A stretch of DNA of 64,000 bases, from assembly GCA_003117195.1 (NCBI GenBank), contig BDSI01000070.1:186501-250500 (forward strand), in the 5' to 3' direction. The stretch comes from Eudorina sp. 2006-703-Eu-15 (taxonomy: Eukaryota > Chlorophyta > Chlorophyceae > Chlamydomonadales > Volvocaceae). The position numbers and the translations under genes are program-made. Positions within the stretch are counted from its first letter, which is position 1. Every line of letters begins with the position of its first letter. Under the pieces are notes generated by a model. The model made no database searches, was not told the DNA's origin, and saw nothing but the letters and a program-made list of their open reading frames with translations. Below, piece after piece: positions 1 through 10,639 of the stretch.

Positions 1-1173
1 GAGCGCGTGATGAGGGTGGCGCGGGTGAGGGTGCATGGTACAGCGGTTATACATGTTGACCATCGTGATCCTTTGGCGGGAGGCGTCGCGGTGGCCCGCC
101 GCGGCGATGGGGGCGACCGCAGCGACGATAGCGCCGACGGTCGGGTCGTACGGGGCGCCGTGGAGGGCGTCAAGTGCTAAGCACCCTTCAGGAGCGCTTC
201 ACCCTCCTCTGACCGCGCGGCGCGGCCCCGTTGTTGGCATTTTTTCGGGCGCCGTTTCGGGCGCTGTGGGCTGCTGGCGTTGCACCACGAAGAGGGCCTT
301 ACCCGCCGCCCCGTCTTCGTTTGGGGCCCGGCGCCGATGACGTCATCGAGTGCAGTACAGTGTAACCATGCCCGCCCACCGGTGCCGTACATCGCGGCCA
401 CGTGGGGGCAACCGCCTACCGCCCACCGCTCGCGGGTGCACCCGACAAACCACCACGACGTCAGGGCGGGTCGCGAGAGGGAGGGCCTTATGCCACCACC
501 GGGAGAGTTGCGGTGCGAGTCGGGGGCGGCCGCCGACGTGGCGACACGGAACTATGCACGGACCGGGGCGGGCGGGCGGGCGAACCGAAGTTGCGAAGTG
601 CGTGTCTGGGTGTGTGTATATGTGTGAGAATGTGGACCTGCCCAGCTCCGTTGCCCGCCTGGCTCCCCGTACGGACCCCTGGACTGCGGTTGCAGCCGCG
701 GCGGACATTGGAGGGTGCGAGCGGCGGCGGCGGCGACACGTTCTGAAAGCGACCACGTTGGCTGCTGCTGAGTGGTGCATTAAGCGTACATGGTTATTAT
801 TAATTGAGCGGGTCGGCGGCCCTGGGCCCCGGGACGACCGGCAGCGGTGGTCTCTGTGACCCAGAGTTGGTCAGGTCGGGGAGATGGCGGGCGCCGGCGC
901 CCCTGGAGCCAGCAATTGGCGCGCTGGGTGTACAACAGTCGTGAGGAGGGCAGTCGTGGGGTAGGCGGGGCATGCCGGGTTATGAGACATACGGTATCGC
1001 ATCTATCAGCGCAGCACATACCCGTACGTACGGGCACCCTTGCACCGGGCAGGGGCGTGCGATGAGGATTGCATGCGCGACTCGGAGTGGATACGGATGG
1101 CATCTTTTCGTAACTGCATCCTCATCCATGCGCATAGCACGCGCTTAATGATACATGCGCCTTTGTTCTTTGC
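1..1173. other. Unassigned left edge
   Basis: This GC-rich stretch has overlapping open frames on both strands, as expected from base composition alone. The minus strand at about 1-175 could be an exon: an acceptor-like AG is followed by an open frame rich in Ala and Val. Nothing connects it to a gene. No family was recognised. Confidence 0.3.
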
Positions 1174-1338
1174 TGAATGAGACTGAAATGCTCGGCCTTG
1201 GGGTACGACACTGTACGGTGTGAGCAAATTGCATAACTCAGGGCGAGCCCAGGTGCAACCCTCGAAATTACTTTACACGTTCTCTCTAAAGCGCATTAGA
1301 GTAAGCGCCGCACAGTGGCACGCTACTTCCGCAAAAAC
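1174..1338 (+). repeat. Split direct repeat A1 (left end of element)
   Basis: This 165-bp block recurs at 4198-4362 with one mismatch, a G/T near its right end. It begins TGAATGAGAC and ends in GCAAAAAC. It defines the left boundary of the DIRS-type element. The sequence just left of it does not occur at the second copy. Confidence 0.9.
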
Positions 1339-1962
1339 TAGGAATTTGATATTCATTTAGCTAACAGAATCTAGCCTACCAAACTTTCTCAAATGTCAAG
1401 TATATTAAGATACAACAGACAACAAACATCTTGATGGAGAGCTGCCGCACAGCGGTGTCGGTTGGGGAGCTTTGACGTTGTTTGACCAGCCGAGCGCCCA
1501 TCGCATTCAAGTCCCGCTGTCAGCCCGCCCTGAAGTCACAGGATCGCCAGAGTGCAAAATATGCCCGCTATATTTTCAGATGATGATGGCAAACCCGGTA
1601 GACGCACCAAGGCCGACAAGGAAGCCATGAGCAGCGGACAGCCAGCGTATGAAGTTCGGGAAGCTCAGCGTGTGGCGGCAGGAACCCCCGAAGCGGGACG
1701 CCATTTGAGGCGGAGGCCCCCAGCAGCGGGATGCCATTAGGGGCGCGGGCGGTCGATGAATAGCAGGGCCAGCCACCAGGCGATAGTGCCGGCCACCGCG
1801 GTAGCTACGCACGCGAAGGGGTGGGGCTTGGGGCGCCCCGCTGCGCCGCTAGGCCCTCAACAGCCCACACCGGAGGCGCGGCAGATTGTGTATACCAGCC
1901 GCGCCTCCACCACCCTGGCAGCCACCGTCGCCGGTAGCTGGTCATAGAGATCCTCCAAGGAA
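1339..1962. other. Element interior, no gene recognised
   Basis: This lies between A1 and the 37-bp minisatellite. It starts AT-rich (1339-1440) and becomes GC-rich. The short open frames match no family I recognise. In an autonomous DIRS-type element, gag and reverse-transcriptase coding would be expected in this part. Confidence 0.5.
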
Positions 1963-2790
1963 ATGTTCGGGCGGAAGGCTCCCTTTCGGCGAAAATGCCA
2001 CTTGCGGGCGGAAGGCCCTCATTCGGCGAGAATGCCACTTGCAGGCGGAAGGCCATCACTCGGCGGGAATGCCACTTGCGGGCGGAAGGCCATCACCTTG
2101 GCGAGAATGCCACTTGCGGGCGGAAGGCCCCCATTCGGCGAGAATGCCACTTGCGGGCGGAAGGCCCCCTTTCGGCGAGAATGCCACTTGCGGGCGGAAG
2201 GCCCCCTTTCGGCGAGAATGCCACTTGCGGGCGGAAGGCCCTCATTCGGCGAGAATGCCACTTGCGGGCGGAAGGCCCTCATTCGGCGAGAATGCCACTT
2301 GCAGGCGGAAGGCCATCACTCGGCGGGAATGCCACTTGCGGGCGGAAGGCCATCACCTCGGCGAGAATGCCACTTGCGGGCGGAAGGCCCCCATTCGGCG
2401 AGAATGCCACTTGCGGGCGGAAGGCCCCCTTTCGGCGAGAATGCCACTTGCGGGCGGACGGCCCCCTTTCGGCGAGAATGCCACTTGCGGGCGGAAGGCC
2501 CTCATTCGGCGGGAATGCCACTTGCGGGCGGAAGGCCCCCTTTCGGCGAGAATGCCACTTGCGGGCGGACGGCCCCCTTTCGGCGAGAATGCCACTTGCG
2601 GGCGGAAGGCCCTCATTCGGCGGGAATGCCACTTTCGGGCGGAAGGCCCCCTTTCGGCGAGAATGCCACTTGCTGGCGGAAGGCCCCCTTTCGGCAAGAA
2701 TGCCACTTGCGGGCGGAAGGCCCTCATTCGGCGAGAATGCCACTTGCGGGCGGAAGGCCCTCATTCGGCGGGAATGCCACCTCCCTCGGC
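1963..2790 (+). repeat. 37-bp tandem minisatellite (about 22 units)
   Basis: A unit containing AATGCCACTTGCGGGCGGAA repeats about 22 times. Most units are 37 bp and at least one is 38 bp. Variants with CATCACT, CATCACC, CTCATT or CCCTTT recur in a fixed order after about 259-260 bp, so a seven-unit block was itself duplicated. Because 37 is not a multiple of three and the unit has no stop in any frame, several long frames on both strands stay open here. They are a by-product of the repeat and not evidence of protein. Confidence 0.92.
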
Positions 2791-2885
2791 GCAATGTCAC
2801 CCTAGGCGGCTCGTGGTCGTAAGGGACCGGCCTGGCAGGTAGCCACCCGAGACCACGGGAAGGGCATCCCAGGTTTAGTTAAACC

Positions 2886-4095
2886 CTGGGGGGATTTGCG
2901 GGCGGGGAAGCCCATTGGCTGGGGGCCATTGGGGAGCCGGAATCCCAATGGCCGGGGGCTAATCACGGGTGTTTGAAGGCCGATGGCCGGGGGCTAATCA
3001 CGGGTGTTTGAAGGCCGATGGCCGGACACCGTCGTGGACAGCAAAACTCGTGCGAAGGGGGTGGGCAACCCCGTAGCAGAAGGCCGGACCGGGAGGCCGG
3101 CGATCGGCGCGAGGCAGAGCACGGGAGAGGCGCTTAAGTGTGCCAGAGGGGCCTCATGCCCGTGGCCCTCTGAACACCTTCGGAGACCCGAAGGCAAATC
3201 ACAGATGGTGCCATGGGAGCAAGCAATGCCCATCAGAGGACTGTTAGGAGCAGGGCGAGCCAAAGGCGGATGGCCGCGTGCGACCTACCTAGTTCGACCC
3301 GTGGGGAAGCCTGATCTGGAACGACGCTGAAGGCGATGTAACGTACTATGGGTGCGAAACCGTGCGGCGAGAGCAGGCGTGAGTTTTGGACCGCCACAGG
3401 AACGCCACAGCTGAAGGTTGTACATGACCTTGCCGGCTGCTGCATCCCCTCGCAGGCAGTGTTTGGCAGGGAAGACTAACCGAATATTGAGAAACAGGCA
3501 GAGGGAGCCCACGGCAGAATGTGTGTGACCATGGGTGGGGAGCCCCCCGGGTCGGCTGACGGCTTGGTAAAGTGGGCGGGGCCTGACGGCAGAGCCGGTC
3601 CACCCTGAGCGGGAGGCTCGACGGAATCTACCGGTGCCGGATGAGAACCCAGGCGCTCAGAGAACCATACCTCCTACGTGAAAGGTCGCCGCAGGCGGTG
3701 TGTGATTGGGTATTGGTCTAAGACGGCGGTGGAGACCGCTTCGCGGGTAAGAGGGCTGAGAGATTGCAGCTTCCCACTCGGTTGGGACGAAGCCTGGAGG
3801 CGCAGGGTGGTGAAGCTGGACGCCCGGGGTGCGACAGGAAACAGTCGGGCCAGCACCGTTTCTATTTCGTCCCGAAACCGGGAGGCGCTGCGAGAGGCGT
3901 CGAGACGCCTCGAGCTCTTCTAAGCCCGGGTCAGGGAGTTGTCAGCCCGGTGCAGCGAGTGGAGTAGGAGTCGCGAGCACGCCCATGCGGCGTGCGCGAC
4001 TCGTGCGCAAGTGACCTTTGGGTACCCTGGCAAGCCGAGGGTCTAGTGGTTGGCGGTTGCACGTGTGTATGCCGCGGGACGCGGTGTGGGTTGGG
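2886..4095 (+). other. Structure-rich, apparently non-coding core of the element
   Basis: About 1.2 kb sits between the minisatellite and B1. Frames are short and broken. The strand has many local inverted repeats with short loops, for example GGGGGTGGGCAACCCC near 3056 and CCTTCGGAGACCCGAAGG near 3177. A 38-bp segment ending GGGTGTTTGAAGGCC is duplicated at about 2950-3025. It occupies the place where coding sequence would be expected. It could be a structured RNA, a decayed coding region or unrelated captured DNA. No ribozyme core was identified. Confidence 0.45.
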
Positions 4096-4198
4096 CTGCG
4101 TTCGATAGAGCATGGGTACGGGTGTACCTGGCGCCAACGGGCGCCTAGCCAAACTCACTTTAGCCCAAGTACGGCGAGAACAGTTGAACTCCAGCAGT
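4096..4198 (+). repeat. Split direct repeat B1
   Basis: This 103-bp block is identical to 6768-6870. Its last base is the first base of A2, giving the fused B1A2 junction typical of split direct repeats. It contains the short inverted repeat GGCGCCAACGGGCGCC. Confidence 0.9.
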
Positions 4199-4362
4199 GA
4201 ATGAGACTGAAATGCTCGGCCTTGGGGTACGACACTGTACGGTGTGAGCAAATTGCATAACTCAGGGCGAGCCCAGGTGCAACCCTCGAAATTACTTTAC
4301 ACGTTCTCTCTAAAGCGCATTAGAGTAAGCGCCTCACAGTGGCACGCTACTTCCGCAAAAAC
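4198..4362 (+). repeat. Split direct repeat A2
   Basis: Second copy of the 165-bp A block at 1174-1338, with one mismatch. It directly follows B1 and precedes the recombinase gene, which reads toward it from the right. Confidence 0.9.
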
Positions 4363-4558
4363 CCCCACCCGCCCTCCCTGTTTCGCGGCAAGACAGCCGT
4401 GTGATTGGGCGTGGGGCCCTTGACACCTAGCGAGCAGCGGACGCCTGCATCGCTACGCCAGACTGACAGACACCCGTTCACAGGAGATGCTCTGTGGAGT
4501 ATACCCCGCGCCACCGCATCCGTGTCCCAGACACAAGCCGCGAACATCCCACCCGCTG

Positions 4559-5725
4559 TCACGCCACGCGCCGCCGCTGCAATGGCTGCTGGGCCCCCAA
4601 GTGCCTGTGCTCATCGGTGTATCGCCCTAACACGGCCGTGCTCTTGATCTGCCCCAGCGACTTCAACTCTGACTGCTCTAGACCCCGCTTAGCCGCCGCC
4701 TGGAGCGCCCCGCGGCGGAAGCTGTGGTTAGTTTCGCCCTCGTAGAGCTCGGCATCGCGAAGGTGGCGCCGGATGCGCGCCCCCAGCGCAGAGCTGCTCA
4801 GTGGCTCCTCCTTAAAGGACCGGCGGTCGCTGCGGAGAGGCCGGAAGAGGTAGCAGCTGATGGCACAACCTTCCGCATCCGGCTGACTAGCTCGCCAGAC
4901 GTAGTAGGCGAAGGTCTGCGGGAAGCATACCGCCGGGCGTGCCAGGTTTGGCTCCAAGAATACAGCGAGTGCCCGTTGCGCCCGGTAGGTCTTGGTGCCG
5001 CGCTCTCGAACGCACATCTGGTACGAGTCCCCAGGAGCCCACTCCCACGGTGGTGGCAGTGGGAGCCGCGGATCAGCCTCGTCCGGCTTTTCGGGGTTGC
5101 AGAAGTCAGCCCACGCCAGCTTGCCCGTGTCGAAGCCCCGGTACGTGCTTTGCCACATGAACTGCGCGCAGAGCAGGTCGCGGGCGAAGAGCAGTGCATC
5201 CACCGCCTTCTGCGCAGCCAGCAGCTGGCCCATCAGGTACTCGCACAGGCGCTCGTACTTCTCCTCAGACAGCGGCACCGCAGACAGTTCGTCGTAGCCA
5301 CCCAGCATGCGCAGCCGGGTGTAACCCGCGCGATAATCGGTGACCCACGGAGACTCACACGGGTTGCCCCGACCGGTGGCTGGATCGTAGGGTCCTACCC
5401 TCCCGGTACGGGTAAAGTAGCCGCTGAGGGCGGACAACATCCCTTTCACGGCCTGGGGCCCGGCGTCCTCCTGCTTCCGCCCGGGATGGTTCGGTAGCCA
5501 CCATTCTTCCGTGTAGACAAGAAGGGACTCGGGGCCCACAGTGGCCAACCCGATGTCCTCCCCCGTGCTGCTGAGCCAAGCCGCGAACTCCTTCGCCGCC
5601 GAATCCTGGCGCTCGCGAGTGGCGTTGGCCAGGGCCTGATCCATGACGGCCTGGGCCTTCAAGAGGCCACGCTGGTAGAAGCCCGCTTTAGGTGGCGGGG
5701 GCTGATAGCGGGGTATCTGGGCCAC
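4559..5725 (-). CDS. Tyrosine recombinase of DIRS-type element
   Basis: An uninterrupted 388-residue frame. The C-terminal third carries tyrosine-recombinase catalytic features: a first arginine in STYRGFD near residue 195, the H-x-x-R box as HSFRRGALQ near residue 337, and a likely nucleophile tyrosine in LGRYTDE near residue 371. The N-terminal half resembles an SAM-like core-binding region. Such enzymes insert the circular element DNA into the genome by strand exchange through a covalent tyrosine-DNA bond. The gene lies between repeats A2 and B2 and runs opposite to the A-B orientation, as I recall for Volvox Kangaroo. The ATG at 5725 is the first in frame and gives a normal length. No stop, shift or missing catalytic residue was seen, so it may still be functional. 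A Crypton-type DNA transposon is the main alternative, but the split repeats favour DIRS. Confidence 0.85.
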   Translation of the reverse strand: MAQIPRYQPPPPKAGFYQRGLLKAQAVMDQALANATRERQDSAAKEFAAWLSSTGEDIGLATVGPESLLVYTEEWWLPNHPGRKQEDAGPQAVKGMLSALSGYFTRTGRVGPYDPATGRGNPCESPWVTDYRAGYTRLRMLGGYDELSAVPLSEEKYERLCEYLMGQLLAAQKAVDALLFARDLLCAQFMWQSTYRGFDTGKLAWADFCNPEKPDEADPRLPLPPPWEWAPGDSYQMCVRERGTKTYRAQRALAVFLEPNLARPAVCFPQTFAYYVWRASQPDAEGCAISCYLFRPLRSDRRSFKEEPLSSSALGARIRRHLRDAELYEGETNHSFRRGALQAAAKRGLEQSELKSLGQIKSTAVLGRYTDEHRHLGAQQPLQRRRVA

Positions 5726-6767
5726 ACGAGCAGCCCGTAGCGCTGCGAACCCCGGGCGAGCCTACGGGACAAGGTGATCGTCAGCATGTCGAGGTAGCAA
5801 TCGAGTCGAGGTAACGGCCACTCACCAAGCTCGGTGGCGGAACCAACGGGGATGGCCCACCCGAAAGAAGGGGGCGGATTCCAGACGAAGCCGTGTTCTC
5901 GGCCCCGAGTTGCAGCACACCGGGAACGTTCGGTGGTCGCGCCTGCACGAACACCGGCGATTTATGAGTATTAGGACGGCTCGGCCAACGTTCGCGTCGG
6001 CGAATAGGCACCCACCGAGAGCGAACGATCGGAGGCCAGGGCAGGCCCCTCCGGCCGAGGGGCTTGGGCCCCCGGCAGCAGCCCCTCAATGCCGGACCCG
6101 AACGGAAGCCCTCCCATCGAGTCCGTTGGTCGCGCCTGCAAGAACCGCGAGGCTTCAGCATCAGCACACCAACGAGAGATATCGACTGACACGATGTACG
6201 TCAACTTACCAAGCTTGGCCAGGTGAGGGCCCGCCCGACAGACGCGTCACCAAGAACGGCATCGACACTCGGCAGGCCCGCGGCCCCCGCCGCAGAGCAA
6301 AGCACCCCGAGGGGATTAGGGGCTGACGAAAGGGCCTGCGCCAATGGCAAGGGTTCAGTACGGCGAAAGGCTGGCAGTTCTCAGCGAGGCTAACCTACCC
6401 GCATGACCAGAGACGGGCGAGATTCGCCCTCAATGCTTGTTGGACGCACTTGCAGCCGCAAGCCGACGCCAGGGGTGGAAAGATCCAATACGAATGGCGC
6501 AGGCATATCGGACAGATCGACTCCTGCCCATGCAGTCGCTGCTGCCTCGCGCTCAATGTAGTTGATTTCTTCCTGCTTAATGAATCAGGACAATTACTAG
6601 CAATGAACGCCATCAACCGTTGTGTTACATTTCTCCCTTACCGGAGCAGCGCGAGCAGGCGGCAACAGGAAATCGTTTGAGCGGTTACCCAACGAATTAC
6701 TTAACCCGCCGTATAAGAGGCTCACATTCCCACTGGAGCCAGGCCCACCCACCCCACCCGTTACGGA
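5726..6767. other. Element interior between recombinase and B2
   Basis: About 1 kb upstream of the recombinase start and left of B2. No gene was recognised. It probably holds the promoter and leader of the minus-strand recombinase transcript. Confidence 0.5.
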
Positions 6768-6870
6768 CTGCGTTCGATAGAGCATGGGTACGGGTGTACC
6801 TGGCGCCAACGGGCGCCTAGCCAAACTCACTTTAGCCCAAGTACGGCGAGAACAGTTGAACTCCAGCAGT
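6768..6870 (+). repeat. Split direct repeat B2 (right end of element)
   Basis: Exact 103-bp copy of B1 (4096-4198). Identity stops at 6870, where the following bases differ from those after B1. This defines the right boundary of the element. Confidence 0.9.
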
Positions 6871-9800
6871 TGCGGCTTTTGTACGGTACTAGTACGGAAT
6901 ATGCAGGTTTTTGCAGATGGTGGTGGTGGTGGTTAAATTGTTAGCGGACGCCGGGGCGCGCGGCCTCGTTCCTTCCAGGGGAGCCCTCCATCTGCCGCAA
7001 CCTCGGTGGCTGCCAGTTCGGATGTTGAACAAAGCAGCTTCCGCACGGCCTGCGTAACCGCCAGCAGTACACCGAGGTTCTTAAACAGCTTGTCAAATGG
7101 CATTGTAGCGGAACGTCCTTTATTCAGCGGCTAAGGTATTTTAATGTAACATAAAATTTTGAACATGAGCAGCCTAAAACTGAGGGCATCTGGGCATGCA
7201 CTTGGATGCGCGCGCCGGCCTTTTGGACGTACTACGACGGAATAAAATATGGGACGATTGGGGACACGGCTACGGCCGTAAGCTCGCGAGCCTTCGGTCT
7301 TCGTCGACTCCACAGGGAGCGAGCGCTATATTTGCATTACTGAACTGTACTTTGTTCTCAGAGCGCGCGACAGGGCGCGATAAGCTCTTGCTCCCACGCG
7401 GCGTGCGGCGCCAGGAAGCGACCAAGGCAGCTACGAGCAGTTGGGACGCACTGATTGCTTGGGAAGCTCTAATGTGCGGCGACGTGTGTGGCTAGTACGG
7501 TACTAGCGCGACCTCTGATAGTAAGGTCCTAGCGTGCACTCCGTCCGTCACGTTTTACGACAAAATACTGCTCAGAATATTGAAAAAGAAAGCATGAGAT
7601 TAAACCGGACCCTGGAGCTAACGCTATCTAGGCGTCCGTGGCCATTGTTTAACATAGCGCCACACACACACACACGACGAGTATGCGTGCGTAACCCCGC
7701 CTCAAGCACCGGATGATGCAACCTTGCCATCGACATAAGCCGCGCATGAACCAGCAGGCCGCTGCTGCCGTGTTGCCGCAACACCGGAAGCTTCGCGTTC
7801 TGTAGGATCAGGTGGGGTCACCAGCTAGCTGGTCACCAGCTGGTCACCAGCTGGTGAGCTCGGCGCCAAGTTCGGAGCAGAACAAAGGCGCTATCACACA
7901 ACGGTCCAACACGCTCATCGCTGCACGTTTCTATTGATGATGTTGCAGTGGACCCCACGGGTCATACATCGGTGACAGCCACAGCCTCCTCACCACACAC
8001 TGCAAAAACGGTACCGCGCCACCGTGCGTGGCGCACCGGACAGCAGGCTCCACAAGTGCACCGAAACACACCCCGCACCCACTCCGCCAGCAGGGGACCA
8101 ACCCGTTCCTGAGGACCAGCCATAGCCAGAGGGATATTGAGCCCGCTCAGGGGTAGTCAGCCACCAGGGCGCTCCTAAGTGCATTTGCAGAATTTGGATT
8201 TAGTTAGGTCTCGGCCGGAAAAGGCACAAGCGAGCCGACCACTGACAACTGACCTGCGACAAGACAAACTTGGACATGTCGCTCCATTCCGCAAGGCTAG
8301 GTCATCAACCGCGGACGCCCCCCATCCGTACCTGAAAATCGCATGCAGCAAGTCCCCCACAACGCGCGGCGTGTCCGTGTCCGTGTGCGGCGGTGCCAGA
8401 GGGGCATGGACGATCAAGGGCAAACAAACAGTTCAATCTAGTACGGGACAGTACGGGATGGCGAAGGATCGTCCTCCTACCGCCGGTTCGGCTCTACGCG
8501 CCGACGCGGCATTTGCATCCTGAGCACGCACGCCGTTGCAGCGTGGAACCACAGGTGGTGATAGATATGCGGAGCACGCGGACCGCCGTCACAGCGACAA
8601 GGGTCCGCCATTGCCATCTCTCGGTTTGCTGGGGTGCCTTGCTTGGCAGGGATATAGCTGCCCGCGCTTGGCGTCTGTTGCTCTCAAGGGAACGAGGGGC
8701 AAAGCCCCTGCCTGTTCCTGCTTGTGATGCCCGCGACTCCCCGAACAAGTGGTCTTGGTTTTGAGTTGCGGTCGGTGACTCTTCTGGTGGGATGCTCACG
8801 TTGCCCGAAGTCGCGTTTATTGATCCGAGCGCTGACATTTTAGGTTGGCGTCCCCAATTTATGGGCGCGTCCGCGGTGGCATGGATAAAACCCTCGGTTG
8901 GGAGAAAGATCGTGAAGAAAGTGTTTTGTGTGTTCGCAGACAGGCAGAGCGGAGTGCGTGGCATGCAAAGGGGCATCGCCAACCCCAGGAAATGCCCATA
9001 TACCAACCCATAACAACAACCCATATAAGCAAACACAAGGATACTTCGTGAGCTGAGGGCGAATGACGAGCTGCGAAGGTCAGCACATGTCGGCAGGCTG
9101 TCGGAGTTTCACTTAGCTGTGGTCGTCGAGTCTGCCAGCCAGTGCGGGTCCGCTGCCCGGGTCACTCAGACACACGCCACAATGCGCGCGTGCGACTTGC
9201 GCGACGCTGATCGGAGCAGACGAAGTCGACCCACCTGCGAGCAAAGCCCTCAGTTACTGCGAAAATAATTCGCGTACTGTCACGAACTATGGCAGCTGGC
9301 AACGGATTGCGCCTGCGACATCCTACCTGCGGAAGTCAAATGGCACGTTCCAATACTTTGGCGCAACCGCTGCTGTACAAGTCTGGAGATGCGCTCGTTC
9401 ACACCTGGTCATACAGTGATTTGCAAAGCATGCATGATCTTTCCAAGGGCATCAACTTGCTCCTCCAAGCAAAATTTAAACGCAAACACAACACTGGCAG
9501 TTCTTTCGTCACAGGTCTCGCAACCCGGTGTCGCATCACGATACGTGCACATGGCAATCACCCGGGACGTTTCTGTGTAACGATGAACACTGCCTGAATT
9601 TTGCAGACTTCTGGTACCAATCAGTCATATCTTGTGTTCAGACGCCTACCGTTGAAAAGTGTACTGATTAACAAATGAACGGGAAGCATTTCAAAATATC
9701 ATTGTATCTTTGATATGTCCTTACCATTAAATAGAAAATGGTTAGTGTTATTACCGAAAAGATCCGGCAGCTTGGAAACCCAAGGGGAGACATTGTGACA

Positions 9801-10639
9801 AGTTGTACGGTTTCTATTTGCAACCCTGCGCAAACTGCACAGTTAGCCCAACACGTCTGACACACAGAAATAACATCATATGGACCGTTCCAGCATGTGA
9901 ATTCGTGCTTGAAGACTCTACGTTCGATGCCCACCTAGGTCTCTTTGCCGCTATGCTGTGCGTGTGGACGATAGAGTTTTTAAACGATCAATACATAAAA
10001 ATATACAAAGAGTTTGTTTCGTCCCAGTAGATTTTCCTTCTGAATTCCTTGCGGATGGGCTGTTTTGGCCCTTGCTTCCGCCGGCCGAGAGCCACTAGTG
10101 GCAATGGTGTCACCTCTGAATCGTGTCCTGCATCATTTAATGTTATACCAGCTGCCGTGGGGGATCGGACTTCTGGTGCTTGTCTTGCGTCAGAAGCTGT
10201 CGGTTCCTGTAATCAAGACCAGGCACGGGACAGGCAGAAAGAAAATGGCGAATATAATGTTGGTTTCGCAGTCTGCAGAGTTTCAGTGCACACGTGTGGC
10301 GACTGACCGCAACGTACGCACGCTCCCCAGGGCTTGCCGAACTGGTTGTACGCGCTGGGAAGGTTACGATCGAAGTTGGTAAGCGCGCATGGATCGCCAC
10401 TAAGGCGCATCGCTGAAGGCGTCCACTTGGTTGCCGACCACATCTCAACGGCCGCGCTGGTCAGGTACGCTCGGATGCCGGCGCGTCCTTGCCCGCGTGG
10501 CGGCCTTGAAAGTCCTCTGTTCGATGGAATTCAAGCAAGCAAACATGCGTGCGATCGGTGAATAACGGCACCGTGTTGTGTCCTTCGCTGCATATTACCG
10601 GTAGGCACCCGGTGCTACTGTTCTTCTCCGCTCCCCACC
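6871..10639. other. No gene resolved; scattered repeats
   Basis: This is lower in GC than the neighbouring genes, with only short open frames. It includes a (CA)n-like patch near 7665, a cluster of GGTCACCAGCT palindromic units near 7814-7858 and a LINE-tail fragment (7939-8003). Exons upstream of the kinase gene could hide in the right part, but none was supported. Confidence 0.4.
7939..8003 (+). repeat. LINE 3'-tail fragment
   Basis: The block GTGGACCCC(A)CGGGTCAT..CGGTGACAG followed by CCTCACCA..CACTGC also occurs on the minus strand at 25731-25791 and 42017-42089. Its GGGGTCCGCTGTAAC core lies just after the stop of the LINE frame at 35212. It is best read as the conserved 3' end of an L1-like element, here severely 5'-truncated. 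Confidence 0.55.

Larger units (their letters stand above)
1174..6870 (+). mobile_element. DIRS-type (PAT/Kangaroo-like) split-direct-repeat element
   Basis: The two ends and the middle form the pattern A1 ... B1A2 ... B2. A1 (1174-1338) matches A2 (4198-4362) with one difference in 165 bp. B1 (4096-4198) matches B2 (6768-6870) exactly over 103 bp. B1 and A2 abut, sharing one T. This split direct repeat layout is known from PAT-type members of the DIRS order, which integrate circular DNA through a tyrosine recombinase and leave no target duplication. A recombinase frame lies between A2 and B2 on the minus strand. From memory, Kangaroo of Volvox also carries its recombinase inverted. No reverse transcriptase, RNase H or methylase frame is visible between A1 and B1, so this copy is probably a non-autonomous or internally replaced derivative. 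The near identity of the repeats suggests recent activity. Confidence 0.85.

Noticed and set aside
343..859. Several frames of 110-170 residues on both strands
   Set aside because: Mutually overlapping and Arg/Pro/Gly-rich, as expected from GC-rich sequence. No motif or splice signal chooses one.
1963..2790. CRISPR-like array
   Set aside because: Units are directly adjacent with no unique spacers, and the genome is eukaryotic.
1886..2842. Long overlapping frames of 275-318 residues on both strands
   Set aside because: They are produced by the stop-free 37-bp tandem repeat. The same peptide recurs in all phases and no splice or start context supports translation.
8494..9036. 180-residue minus-strand frame
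   Set aside because: No motif, mixed composition and no supporting splice sites. Could be chance in this AT/GC-balanced stretch.
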